Source of the DNA: Chitinivorax sp. B | Lineage (GTDB): Bacteria > Pseudomonadota > Gammaproteobacteria > Burkholderiales > SCOH01 | NCBI RefSeq assembly: GCF_005503445.1 | Contig: NZ_SCOH01000001.1 | Coordinates: 62,001 to 126,000, forward strand | Reading direction: 5' to 3' | Length of the DNA: 64,000 bases | Shown: positions 29,715 through 38,539 of the stretch, piece by piece | How the letters are laid out: every line of letters starts with the position of its first letter | Numbering within the stretch: position 1 is the first letter of the stretch | Notes under the pieces: model-generated | Databases searched by the model: none | What the model saw: the letters and a program-made list of their open reading frames with translations, nothing else | What the model was told of the DNA's origin: nothing | Made by a program: the position numbers and the translations under genes

Positions 29715-31526
29715 CTATTTCAAACGGTATTTTGCCTTGACTGCATTGACTAATCGGCGAGCTTCTTGTTGTTCTTCTTTGCTCAGCTGTGCTTCAAGTG
29801 TGGATAGTTGCGAACGTGCGGCACCATTTCCCCCTTGGGCTGCAATGCTCAGCCAAGTAAAAGATTTGACATTGTTTTGGGCCAGTCCACCACGTCCATG
29901 CAGGTACATCAGCCCCAGGTTGTATTGTCCCATGGCATTGCCTAGTTCTGCGGCTTTGCGGTGCCAGGATGCCGCTTGCTCGTCATTGCGCTCTACACCT
30001 TTGCCCGTCATGTAAAGAAAGCCCAATGTGGCTTGAGCTTCTGCCAAATTTTGTTCGGCCGCCTTGCGATACCACGTGACCGCTTCACCCAGGTTGCTGG
30101 CAATTTCCTTGCCGTTGCGATAGGCCGTAGCCAAATCCAACTGGGCTTGGGCGTCACCAGCTTCGGCACGCTGTTTCAGTCCTTGTAGTGGATCTTCCGT
30201 GGGCACTGGATTGGTTTGTAACGAAGGGGGCGGGGTATCCATGATGTTGCTTGGAGATGTCGGTACCTCTGATTTATCCGGTACTGTGGAAGCTGGAATA
30301 GATGTTATAGGCGGCATGACCTGCACAGGGGCAGCGGCCGGTGTCGTTGTGAATTCAGCAGCAGGCTCTTCAGGTTGCCACAGAGCCCAGATGCCTGTGC
30401 CAAACGCTACTAGGATTCCAGCGCCAATAGCGGCATAGGTTGTCATCTGCTGCCGTTTTTCCGCTTTCTGCCGCGCGGCATCCAGCGCACCACTGAGGTG
30501 GCTGTCACGTGGTTTGGGTTGAAACGGGTCCGCGTTGGTCGCAGCAATTACCTCAGTGCGTGGGATGTAGGCGCTGACAGGGGTGGGGGCCAATGATGGG
30601 ACGGAACTGTGTGATGGAACTGTATCGACCAATGTGGGTTGCGGATCAAGTTCAAAGCGGCGCAATTGGCTAAGCAAGGCATCAAAATGGTGATACCCAC
30701 CCTGCCAGAAAGTTTTTTGCATGCGCTTGAGAATCTTTGGCAGTTTCTCTTGGTGATAAGCGTTGAAATAATCAATACGATGCAGCGAGATCTGCGAAAA
30801 CCAGTAACCCAAGCTGTGCATATCAACGTGCCAATCCAGGCGATTGGCCTGCAAGCTGGAAAGTAATGTGGTGTCGTATTTGCTTTTGCTGATTTCCGAC
30901 AGTTCAAACCAACCTAGCTTGTCCGCTTCATTGACTACGCGTAAATAGCTTTGCCAATCGGCATGAATGGCCTCTTTGGCGAGGGCGGACAGGTAGCTGG
31001 CATTCTTGTGGTCGGGGTCAATGAACAGAGGCTTTTCAAGAGGGTGTTGATGACTGTGCGCGTTGCTGAAATCAATCAGCCGGATTGAAGTGAAATCAAT
31101 GTATCGGCTGGAGTCAAGGTTGATACAGATGGCATCCGGGCGTAGGCTGGCGTGCACAATGCCTTTCTGGTGAAGGCTTTCTGCAATTTCACATACTCCA
31201 ATCATCAAACGGATCAGGTCACTTGAGCGCTGGAAAGGGTGATCCAGATTGCTGGTTGGTGTGGCCAGCCATTGCGATAGGGTGTAGCCCGGTGCTTCAA
31301 CCACAAGAATACGTCGTTCTACATCAACCCCGATGAATTTAGCAACATAGGGATGCTGGTGATTGAATTCCTGTAAAATGCGTGCTTCCTGGCATAGCCA
31401 GTAAGCGGCACCAGGATGGACAGGTGATAGTATCTTGCACCATCGCTCGGTGTGTTTCGAGCTGAGGAATTTTTCGATCTGAATGATCGGTGCCGGGGTG
31501 CCGGGTTGTTCGCCGAGGTTGGACAT
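29715..31526 (-). CDS. Pseudokinase - transmembrane - Sel1 repeat protein
   Basis: A 603-residue protein. Residues about 10-290 resemble a Ser/Thr protein kinase: candidate VAIK lysine K31 (WCKIL) and alpha-C Glu E47 (CQEARIL), but the catalytic HRD is HAS (H125-A126-S127), the metal-binding Asn of HRDLKPxN is Ala132, and DFG is DFS (152-154). It therefore probably lacks phosphotransfer. A Pro/Ala-rich stretch and a single helix (about 363-385) follow, then at least three Sel1-type repeats (about 455-575, e.g. 'AEAQATLGFLYMTGKGVERN'). The repeats are probably periplasmic and the kinase-like part cytosolic. ATG 31526 was chosen over one four codons upstream. It is divergent from a secreted lysine-rich protein. 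Confidence 0.75.
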   Translation of the reverse strand: MSNLGEQPGTPAPIIQIEKFLSSKHTERWCKILSPVHPGAAYWLCQEARILQEFNHQHPYVAKFIGVDVERRILVVEAPGYTLSQWLATPTSNLDHPFQRSSDLIRLMIGVCEIAESLHQKGIVHASLRPDAICINLDSSRYIDFTSIRLIDFSNAHSHQHPLEKPLFIDPDHKNASYLSALAKEAIHADWQSYLRVVNEADKLGWFELSEISKSKYDTTLLSSLQANRLDWHVDMHSLGYWFSQISLHRIDYFNAYHQEKLPKILKRMQKTFWQGGYHHFDALLSQLRRFELDPQPTLVDTVPSHSSVPSLAPTPVSAYIPRTEVIAATNADPFQPKPRDSHLSGALDAARQKAEKRQQMTTYAAIGAGILVAFGTGIWALWQPEEPAAEFTTTPAAAPVQVMPPITSIPASTVPDKSEVPTSPSNIMDTPPPSLQTNPVPTEDPLQGLKQRAEAGDAQAQLDLATAYRNGKEIASNLGEAVTWYRKAAEQNLAEAQATLGFLYMTGKGVERNDEQAASWHRKAAELGNAMGQYNLGLMYLHGRGGLAQNNVKSFTWLSIAAQGGNGAARSQLSTLEAQLSKEEQQEARRLVNAVKAKYRLK

Positions 31527-31714
31527 ATGGGTGCGCAACTTTGTCGATGTTGATCGGTCTTTTGATAAGCCGCAACTGCATCGGCATGCTTGTGTTGCGA
31601 AGGATTATGCCATATTCCTGCGCGCATGCCTGCTCGTGGGGCGTACCGTTTTGAATTTATCGTCAAGGTGCGAAATGGACTTCGACCTTGATGGTTGTAG
31701 TATGAGGATGACAC

Positions 31715-32014
31715 ATGATCAAGCGTATTGCGATGTTGTCGGTAGGATGCCTGATGCTGGGAGCGAACTTGGTTTGGGCCGAAGATGGTCCGCCACCGTT
31801 GCCGGGTGATGTACCTGGTACTGCGACAGCAGTCCAGGCGTCATCGTCTGCAGCCAAGTCAACTAAGCGTGACTATCTGCAGCGTAAGGCTGTGACAACC
31901 AACAAAGGAAAACGTAAATCCGCCGTGAGCAAGGGGGGGAAGGCCAAAGCAGCTAAAGCGGTTAGTGCCAAGCGGGGCGGGGTTGCGAAAAAAGCTGGGA
32001 AAAAGCGTAAATAA
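31715..32014 (+). CDS. Secreted lysine-rich hypothetical protein
   Basis: A 99-residue protein of unknown function. The N-terminus is a clear signal peptide (MIKRIAMLSVGCLMLGANLVWA, cleavage after residue 22). The mature part begins with a Pro-rich segment (EDGPPPLPGDVPG) and becomes a low-complexity Lys/Ala/Gly/Ser tail of strong positive charge, ending KKAGKKRK. GAGG precedes the ATG, and a good terminator follows, so it is a real transcription unit. The basic tail suggests binding to nucleic acid, LPS or peptidoglycan, but that is only composition-based. Confidence 0.7.
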   Translation: MIKRIAMLSVGCLMLGANLVWAEDGPPPLPGDVPGTATAVQASSSAAKSTKRDYLQRKAVTTNKGKRKSAVSKGGKAKAAKAVSAKRGGVAKKAGKKRK

Positions 32015-32029
32015 CTAGCACAATCATAA

Positions 32030-32060
32030 AAAGCGGGGCTGCATGTGCAGCCCCGTTTCT
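32030..32060 (+). terminator. Terminator after the lysine-rich protein gene
   Basis: CGGGGCTGC/GCAGCCCCG (32034-32055, perfect 9 bp) with loop ATGT, followed by TTTCT. Moderate T run. Confidence 0.75.
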
Positions 32061-32928
32061 ATTGGTGGGTTCGATTTCTATCGAGCGCGCGCTAGATTTG
32101 ATGGGCGTATCAGATGTGCCCGGACAGTATTGAAAAGCTGCTCGGTCAAAATCGGGCTGAGGATAAAAACATGGGGCGAATGACGTCGAATACCAATGGG
32201 TACTTCCGTTCCGGATTGCTGTGTCGGCTCAGTGGCACGATTGATGTATCACACTGAGAGGCTGAATACTGGCATTGAGGGCCTATTTCATCCGGATACT
32301 TGCGCTGACCGTACAATTCTTGGGAGACAACCCGCTCTGTGAGCTAGGCTAATTTCTTCACTTGGGGATATCGGTATGAATGTTGATTTCGTACCATGGG
32401 TAGAAATCTGTTTGGCGCAGAAGCAAAAACTGCTAGCTGGGATAACAACTTCCCGCTTAATGTGGTGTCTATCTAACAGTAAGGTCTGGCCAAGCCGGGC
32501 TGTATCATGCCTCAGCCAGCCGGGAGTGTCGGAGAGAGTGGTCGTTTTCTTGAAAAAGCAGGGAAGGCGAATGTTGATTTGGTCAAAATTGGCACCCAGC
32601 CTTGCCTGCATACGGGATAGAAGGTTGCGAAAGTGCTCTTGAGTCAATGGCGTCTGCTGGCTTCCTGCATAAGGAAGTCTCTGCAAAACATGTCCCCGAT
32701 CCAACGGAATGAGGTGAGCGATCGCCGGTAAATAGACGGTGGGAACTGACATGTAGGTACGGCCAAATACATACCATACAATGCGGCGTTTATGCTAGGT
32801 GCTGGAAATAGCTTAGTGGTTATTTTTATGGTGCAAATTTAGCGCGGTTGTGACGGTAGTCGTGTTGTCATCATGCCGTTGCACCGCTGTTATATAGTGA
32901 GTTGAAACCACCCGATGGAGTGAGACCG
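32061..32928. other. 868-base stretch with no recognisable gene
   Basis: No family is recognised on either strand. The longest minus-strand frame (32752-32288, 154 codons) starts with an ATG but has Cys/His-rich, unbalanced composition after about residue 100. In another minus-strand frame a separate protein-like stretch (about 32215-32085, 'VPIGIRRHSPHVFILSPILT') ends at a stop. Together they could be remains of a frameshifted gene, but no family assignment can be made. Confidence 0.3.
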
Positions 32929-33759
32929 ATGTTGTATCCCGAACTGTTTGCTTCGCTGGAAAAAGCCCGTTGGAACTTGCAGGAGGACATTCCCTGGAGC
33001 AAGTTTGACGGTTCTATGCTGACCGACGAACAGGCACAGACGGTCAAGATGAATGCGATTACTGAATGGGCGGCGCTGCCGGCAACGGAGATGTTCCTGC
33101 GCGATAATCGCGATGATTCCGACTTCAGTGCGTTCATGTCGATCTGGTTTTATGAAGAGCAGAAGCACGCGCTAGTGTTGATGGAATACCTGCGTCGTTT
33201 CCGTCCCGAGCTGTGTCCAACGGAGGCGGAATTGCATGCGGTCCGGTTTGATTTTGATCCGGCGCCAAAATTGGAAACGCTGATGCTGCATTTCTGCGGT
33301 GAGGTGCGACTGACTCAGTGGTACCGCCGGGCATCGGAGTGGCATACCGAGCCAGTGATCAAGTTCATTTACGAGACTATCTCACGTGACGAGGCGCGTC
33401 ATGGCGGGGCCTACCTGAAGTACATGAAGCGGGCCATTGAGCGTTGTGGATTGGAAGCCAAGCGTGCATTTGCCAAGATCGGCGTGTTGATGGCATCCAG
33501 TAATCGTGCGGGCAAGCCCTTGCATCCGACCAATCTACATGTGAATCAGTCCTTGTTTCCAAATGACACGGTGCAAAGCCGTCTACCTGATCCGGATTGG
33601 TTGGAACGCTGGTTGGACAAGCAGATCCAATTTGGTAAGGAGTGGGAGGAGCGTGTGGTAGGAGGGATCTTGCGCAATCTGTCGAGCCTTTTTGATTCAG
33701 AGTTCAAATCGGTGGCTGATTTGAACCGCTTCCGCAAAGGTTTGGCGCCTTCTGTTTAA
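32929..33759 (+). CDS. Ferritin-like (diiron) domain protein
   Basis: A 276-residue, mostly helical protein with the four-helix diiron signature: a Glu in 'AITEWAALPATEMF', 'FYEEQKHALVLMEYL' (E-x2-H), 'CGEVRLTQWYRRASEW' (Glu on helix 3) and 'ISRDEARHGGAYLKYM' (E-x2-H). This layout matches ferritin-like/acyl-ACP-desaturase-type diiron proteins. The substrate is unknown; oxidase, desaturase-like or oxygen-sensing roles are all possible. ATG 32929 follows GGAGTGAG; the frame extends nine codons upstream without a good start. It stands alone between an empty stretch and a hairpin. Confidence 0.8.
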   Translation: MLYPELFASLEKARWNLQEDIPWSKFDGSMLTDEQAQTVKMNAITEWAALPATEMFLRDNRDDSDFSAFMSIWFYEEQKHALVLMEYLRRFRPELCPTEAELHAVRFDFDPAPKLETLMLHFCGEVRLTQWYRRASEWHTEPVIKFIYETISRDEARHGGAYLKYMKRAIERCGLEAKRAFAKIGVLMASSNRAGKPLHPTNLHVNQSLFPNDTVQSRLPDPDWLERWLDKQIQFGKEWEERVVGGILRNLSSLFDSEFKSVADLNRFRKGLAPSV

Positions 33760-33793
33760 TTCGTATGGTGCCAAATATTGATATGTTTTGTGC

Positions 33794-33839
33794 CCAGAGT
33801 GAGATTGAAATCGTGCTGACGATTTCGGTTTGACTCTGG
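33794..33839. repeat. Long imperfect hairpin after the ferritin-like gene
   Basis: CCAGAGT...ACTCTGG outside and GAAATCGT/ACGATTTC inside form a stem of about 21 bp with one mismatch and several G-U pairs, with a 4-base loop. There is no T run, so if it terminates transcription it does so by another route. Confidence 0.5.
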
Positions 33840-33841
33840 TG

Positions 33842-33922
33842 ATGAAAACTACGGTCATTGGCCTTGGGATTGGGGCATGCCTGGTGCTGGGTTGTGGCTC
33901 CATGAACATCATTTCCCCATGA
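33842..33922 (+). CDS. Possible 26-residue micro-lipoprotein
   Basis: ATG 33842 to TGA 33922 encodes a peptide with a Lys at position 2, a hydrophobic core (MKTTVIGLGIGACLVLGCGS) and a lipobox-like VLGC, leaving a mature part of only nine residues. This is the size and form of entericidin-like or lysis-type lipopeptides, but could also be the surviving start of a decayed lipoprotein gene. The ribosome site is weak, and a long hairpin lies directly upstream. Confidence 0.35.
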   Translation: MKTTVIGLGIGACLVLGCGSMNIISP

Positions 33923-33937
33923 TCCTGTCTTGGTGGT

Positions 33938-34876
33938 TCAGTGACGTGCCCAGTCGTAAATAGCCTGAATATCTGCCGGCGTTGTACGACAGCAACCACC
34001 AATCCAGTTAGCCCCGGCGGTGTGCCAGCTTTGTGCTGCTTGCGCAAAACTGGCCAGCTCCGCAGCGCCTTGCCAGGTTTTGCTCAAAGGGTCGTACTGT
34101 TCACCTGAATTAGGATAGGCCAGTAAGGGTTTATCCGTTACCTGCCTCGCTAGCCGCAACAGGCTTGACACAAATACCGGCGAGGTGCAGTTCACGCCAA
34201 TTGCCAATAACTGTGGCACGTTGGCCAGTTCTGCCACGCAAGCATCAAAGCGATCACCCTCACAAATGTGCATTTCATCCTTGCAGGAAAAGCTTATCCA
34301 GGCTTTTGCCTGAGGAAACTCGTCATATAGTAACCTTGCCAGTACACGGGCTTCCTGCTGGCTGGGGATAGTTTCGAACGCCAGTAGATCGGCCCCTGCT
34401 GCAAGTAGTACCGCAATTCGCTCGTGATGGAAGTCCCTTAGCTGGGCATCATCCAGACCATATTCACCTCGATATTCGGCGCCATTGGCAAGGAATGCCC
34501 CATAGGGGCCGATCGAGGCTGCTATTAACGGCCGGATGGCATCCGGTCGCTGCTGCATGAAGGTATCTCGTGCCGATTGGGCAAGTTCAACCGATTTCAT
34601 CATCAGCACTCGTGCTTCCGCATGGCCAATCCCGCGTTCGGCTAACCTGGCAAAGGTGGCCTGATAGCTTGCGGTTGTGGCCACATTGGCGCCGGCCATG
34701 AAATAGTCGAGGTGTACCTGAGCGATCATCGCCGGCTGTTCCATCAACAATCTAGCCGACCAGAGCGAATCGTTCAGTTTGGCACCACGTCGTTCCAGTT
34801 CAGTTGCCAAGGCGCCATCTAGGATTATCACCCGCTGTTGATTGGTAATGGCTTGAAGTGTGTCGAGGGTGTTCAT
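33938..34876 (-). CDS. mmuM: Homocysteine S-methyltransferase
   Basis: Transfers a methyl group from S-methylmethionine or SAM to homocysteine, making methionine. 312 residues with the homocysteine-methyltransferase barrel: 'ILDGALATELERRG' at the start, zinc-ligand Cys in 'AIGVNCTSP' and the paired Cys in 'WIGGCCRTTP' near the C-terminus, all intact. No permease (mmuP) is adjacent. Confidence 0.94.
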   Translation of the reverse strand: MNTLDTLQAITNQQRVIILDGALATELERRGAKLNDSLWSARLLMEQPAMIAQVHLDYFMAGANVATTASYQATFARLAERGIGHAEARVLMMKSVELAQSARDTFMQQRPDAIRPLIAASIGPYGAFLANGAEYRGEYGLDDAQLRDFHHERIAVLLAAGADLLAFETIPSQQEARVLARLLYDEFPQAKAWISFSCKDEMHICEGDRFDACVAELANVPQLLAIGVNCTSPVFVSSLLRLARQVTDKPLLAYPNSGEQYDPLSKTWQGAAELASFAQAAQSWHTAGANWIGGCCRTTPADIQAIYDWARH

Positions 34877-35054
34877 GCGGGTATCGATCAGTCACTGACT
34901 TGTGATTGAACATTGTAAACCTTGTCGACAACGTCAGGTAATATTGGGCTTGAGCTTGTGGTGGTTTGGGTCGCATCAAGTGGGAAGGTCTTAAGGCGGG
35001 GACAACCTGACGGGCTGTGATCCCATGAATGATGAGGGTAGATTGCTGCCGAGA

Positions 35055-35495
35055 TTACTGAAGGGGGTGGGGCTCATCCATGTGAGATAGCCTGTTGTTG
35101 GACAGTGCATTAATGTCTCGCGTGTTTTTCTGCACCGTGATCGCAGCGAACAGGCTCATGGTGAAGGCAATCCCGTAAAACCCTTTTTCGCTGAGTGCCA
35201 GCGTGGCATTCCATAATCCAATGACCAATAGAAGGATTGCTGCTGCTACTGAAACCAAGCACATACCATAGTAGGAACTGGTAACGGGAATACCTTCTTG
35301 CCGATCCCTTACCGTTTTTTGCATCGATACCACGGCAAACAATCCATAAAGCAGCACGATCAAATAGTAGCCTTTTTCATTGAGCTGCATGGTGGCATTC
35401 CACAACCCAACCAAGTAAGAGAGCGAACCGACCGCCAGCGCAAGCCAGGATGCGGCGACGAAGGCGGACGATGGGCGAGTAGCCGATGGGTGCAT
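35055..35495 (-). CDS. yiaA: YiaA/YiaB family inner-membrane protein
   Basis: A 146-residue membrane protein with two copies of the YiaAB two-helix domain, marked by the repeated '[19 protein letters not shown]' and '[19 protein letters not shown]', each followed by a Q-K-x-x-R-D motif. Function is unknown. ATG 35495 has AAGGA at good spacing; an in-frame start 16 codons upstream is unlikely. No clear partner genes. Confidence 0.9.
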   Translation of the reverse strand: MHPSATRPSSAFVAASWLALAVGSLSYLVGLWNATMQLNEKGYYLIVLLYGLFAVVSMQKTVRDRQEGIPVTSSYYGMCLVSVAAAILLLVIGLWNATLALSEKGFYGIAFTMSLFAAITVQKNTRDINALSNNRLSHMDEPHPLQ

Positions 35496-35726
35496 GGCAA
35501 AATCCTTTAGTGGCATTGGGATGATTAAGCCAAGCATAGTCAATCTTTGGCATTTTGCTGCAGTGCGCTATGTGATTTGAGCGGCGCAGGGAGATGGGGT
35601 AAAGGGCCGCTGTTGCTCTCCCCAGGTATGGTGATCTGGAGCCGAGATGGCCAACATGCTTCCATTTGTAGGGATGAGATCAGGTCCGAAAGGAGGTAAG
35701 GTGCTAGGGTGAATTGATTTGGCTAT

Positions 35727-36206
35727 TCACGTGGCTGGGTTGTTTGTCAAGAGTGCCTTCTTGGCGACTTCATAACAGTCGTTTATGTGCGAATTCCCAA
35801 TCAGTCTCATGGCTGCGAAGCTGATTGACGCTGATAGGGCCTGACCAAGAATGGGCACGAACTTGGCCACAGACTTGGTGGTCACCCGAATGCCAATTCG
35901 TTGAAGAACCTGGAGCACCAGTTGTTGGGTGATCATTTTGCCGACCAGCTCACTCCCGATGCTGGTGATGGTGACAAGCAATAGCTGTTGTAGTTGTGGA
36001 TTGAGCTGATCCATCTGGTCAGGGGATAACCCAAACTTTCGATTGATCATCGGAATCATTTCGATCAGCAAGGTGACGTCTGCCCCAAGGTCGATACCTG
36101 GGATCGGTACAATGGCCGCGCCAGCAGACAAGCTTGCGCGCTTCATGACCAGTGATTTGCATTCGTCGCGAACCGCGTTGAGTTCATCTATGTTCTTTGG
36201 AAGCAT
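35727..36206 (-). CDS. DUF697-like membrane-associated protein
   Basis: A 159-residue protein with the pattern of DUF697-type domains seen in YcjF and small-GTPase-linked proteins: 'AGAAIVPIPGIDLGADVTLL', a central Gln-rich helix, then 'KFVPILGQALSASISFAAMR' and a C-terminal 'CYEVAKKAL'. Two hydrophobic hairpin-forming segments are predicted. No GTPase domain is fused or adjacent, so it acts alone or with a distant partner. Confidence 0.6.
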   Translation of the reverse strand: MLPKNIDELNAVRDECKSLVMKRASLSAGAAIVPIPGIDLGADVTLLIEMIPMINRKFGLSPDQMDQLNPQLQQLLLVTITSIGSELVGKMITQQLVLQVLQRIGIRVTTKSVAKFVPILGQALSASISFAAMRLIGNSHINDCYEVAKKALLTNNPAT

Positions 36207-36423
36207 TACTCCCCCTTATGATGCGACTGGGCTGTCAGGTTGGTCGAAAAATATGGACATCTGGTACCCAATGTTTGTCACGCAGTGTCGTGTCAATGAT
36301 GCTTGCCTTGGCACCGCGAACAAAACGCAGTGCGGTGGTTCTGGTTAGGCGCGCAGCCGAAGATGGTAGAAGGTACGACAGGTTTGCGTAACAACCCCTG
36401 AAGAATTTTGTGAGTAGCTCTTA

Positions 36424-36885
36424 TTATTGAGCCAGATCCGTCAAACAAAGTTCAGCGAATGACTTGCAATCCTCACTGGCCAAAGGATGTTGTAAAACCA
36501 TCCTGAGCGCTTCGGTGAAATCTACCTCGGATACACCGCCGGATATGGATCGTTCCGATCCATCCATTCGCATGGTTCGATTGAGCCAGCCAATGACCTG
36601 GATGCTGGGCTGGCGGTGTAACGAATCCAGCAATTGCTGGGAATAGGCCCCGACAGGCTGTGCTTCAATCAACGTACCAAAAGGGCCTGGGCCGCCATAA
36701 TCCAGCTCGGGATATTGCTCAATCAGAGTCAGAATATGAGTAAGGACTTGCTGATAGTCATGTGTTGATAAGGCCGTCTGTTGAGCATAAGCGGAGTCAA
36801 TCACAATCCATTTGTCGTACTTCGCGCTGGCATCGGCTGCCGCTGACGTCAGTATCGCAAAAATTGCATCAAGGTCGTTATTCAT
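36424..36885 (-). CDS. Hypothetical protein
   Basis: A 153-residue soluble, helical protein with no signal peptide or membrane segment; not recognised. The segment 'ELDYGGPGPFGTLIEAQPVG' suggests an immunity-type or SMI1-like small protein, but there is no toxin next to it and this is weak. ATG 36885 has AGGAG upstream; an in-frame start 12 codons earlier overlaps the icd terminator and is rejected. It is separated from icd by that terminator. Confidence 0.65.
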   Translation of the reverse strand: MNNDLDAIFAILTSAAADASAKYDKWIVIDSAYAQQTALSTHDYQQVLTHILTLIEQYPELDYGGPGPFGTLIEAQPVGAYSQQLLDSLHRQPSIQVIGWLNRTMRMDGSERSISGGVSEVDFTEALRMVLQHPLASEDCKSFAELCLTDLAQ

Positions 36886-36904
36886 TCGGTGCTCCTGAGG
36901 TGGG

Positions 36905-36941
36905 GAACAAAAAAACGGCACGTTATATAACGTGCCGTTTT
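36905..36941 (-). terminator. Terminator of icd
   Basis: A palindrome AAAACGGCACGTTA/TAACGTGCCGTTTT (14 bp, 2-base spacer) lies after the icd stop. On the minus strand it runs into seven Ts. Strong. Confidence 0.88.
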
Positions 36942-36959
36942 CGCTGTAATCAGCCTTGC

Positions 36960-38204
36960 TTACATGCGCGCGATCATGGCATCGCCGAATGCAGAGCAGC
37001 TGACTTCCTTCGCGCCATCCATCAGGCGAGCAAAATCGTAGGTCACGACTTTATCGGAAATCGCAGCTTCCATCGACTTGATAACCAGGTTTGCGGCTTC
37101 AACCCAGCCAAGGTGACGCAGCATCATTTCTGCGGACAGGATCAGTGAGCCAGGGTTCACCTTGTCTTGGCCAGCATACTTCGGTGCAGTGCCGTGGGTT
37201 GCTTCAAAGCAGGCGTATTGGTCGGAGATATTGGCACCTGGGGCGATACCGATACCACCAACCTGTGCAGCCAGCGCGTCGGAGATGTAGTCGCCGTTCA
37301 GGTTGCAGGTTGCGATTACATCATATTCCGCCGGACGCAACAGGATCTGTTGCAGGAATGCATCGGCAATGGCGTCTTTTACAACGATTTCACGGCCAGT
37401 TTTCGGGTTCTTGAATGAGCACCATGGGCCGCCATCGATCGGTTGAGCACCGAATTCATTCTTCGCCAATGCGTAAGCCCAATCACGGAAGCCACCTTCG
37501 GTGAACTTCATGATGTTGCCCTTGTGAACGATGGTCACGCTCTTGCGATCGTTGTCGATTGCATACTTGATTGCAGCGCGAACCAGACGCTCGGTACCTT
37601 GCTTGGAAACCGGCTTGATACCGATACCAGAGGTTTCTGGGAAGCGGATCTTCTTCACGCCCATTTCGTTCTGCAGGAACGCGATGACTTTCTTGGCTTG
37701 GTCTGATTCAGCTTGCCATTCGATACCGGCATAGATGTCTTCAGTGTTTTCACGGAAGATCACCATGTTGGTCAGCTCAGGGTTCTTCAGGGGGGAAGGC
37801 ACGCCCTTGAAGTATTGTACTGGGCGTACACATTGGTACAGATCCAGTTCTTGACGCAGTGCTACATTCAGCGAACGGATGCCGCCGCCAACCGGGGTGG
37901 TCATCGGCCCCTTGATCGATACGGAGTATTTCTTCAGTGCGTCGAAGGTTTCCTTCGGCAACCATTCGTCCGGGCCGTAGATACGGGTGGACTTTTCGCC
38001 GGCGAAGACTTCCATCCAGTGGATCTTCTTCTGGCCGCCGTAAGCTTTTTCAACGGCAGCGTCGATTACTTTGATCATGACTGGGGTGATGTCGATACCG
38101 ATACCATCGCCTTCAATGAAGGGGATGATGGGGTTGTTGGGAATCGCTTGGCCGGGAACGATTTGTGCGCCGCCTTGCGGTACCGTGATATGGGAAGTCG
38201 TCAT
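36960..38204 (-). CDS. icd: Isocitrate dehydrogenase (NADP+)
   Basis: TCA-cycle enzyme making 2-oxoglutarate, CO2 and NADPH. 414 residues. '[13 protein letters not shown]' opens the fold, and '[17 protein letters not shown]' holds Ser111, equivalent to the serine phosphorylated in E. coli Icd (Ser113), so control by AceK is expected. Metal-ligand and substrate residues in '[20 protein letters not shown]' are present. GGAG precedes ATG 38204. The kinase/phosphatase gene aceK is 1.06 kb away, divergent, past rluE. Confidence 0.97.
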   Translation of the reverse strand: MTTSHITVPQGGAQIVPGQAIPNNPIIPFIEGDGIGIDITPVMIKVIDAAVEKAYGGQKKIHWMEVFAGEKSTRIYGPDEWLPKETFDALKKYSVSIKGPMTTPVGGGIRSLNVALRQELDLYQCVRPVQYFKGVPSPLKNPELTNMVIFRENTEDIYAGIEWQAESDQAKKVIAFLQNEMGVKKIRFPETSGIGIKPVSKQGTERLVRAAIKYAIDNDRKSVTIVHKGNIMKFTEGGFRDWAYALAKNEFGAQPIDGGPWCSFKNPKTGREIVVKDAIADAFLQQILLRPAEYDVIATCNLNGDYISDALAAQVGGIGIAPGANISDQYACFEATHGTAPKYAGQDKVNPGSLILSAEMMLRHLGWVEAANLVIKSMEAAISDKVVTYDFARLMDGAKEVSCSAFGDAMIARM

Positions 38205-38539
38205 GCCTGCTCCATCTTATCGTGATGTTGAGGGGTTGAGTTACAGCATCGGGCGTCGAGACGGCGCGGAACGGCCGTAGAGAAATCCACAGGGGCGATA
38301 CGGCTTGGCACCGTCATTCTGCAGCGGTAGACTGGGCAGATGTCGCTCGACATTTGTTTCGGTTTATAGACCGTCAATGCTGGAAGGGGTAGGCGAACTG
38401 ACAGTAATCCTGCGTTGGTCTGCCCGCAGTGCGGTGATGAGGCAAGCTGCTTCGATCATTCACCCACGTAGCTAAACCACTGCCCGCTGCGCATAACCCT
38501 GTTATTATCAAGCAACCGCTTGAAACGTGCCATTAGTAA
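38205..38539. other. Divergent icd / rluE intergenic region
   Basis: 335 bases holding the promoters of both genes. The only notable symmetry is TGTCG-CT-CGACA near 38340. No convincing -35/-10 pair and no small gene was found. Confidence 0.4.

Noticed and set aside
32288-32752. 154-codon minus-strand frame as a real gene
   Set aside because: Unbalanced composition, no family, no ribosome site. Kept only as part of the possible remnant in the 868-base gap.
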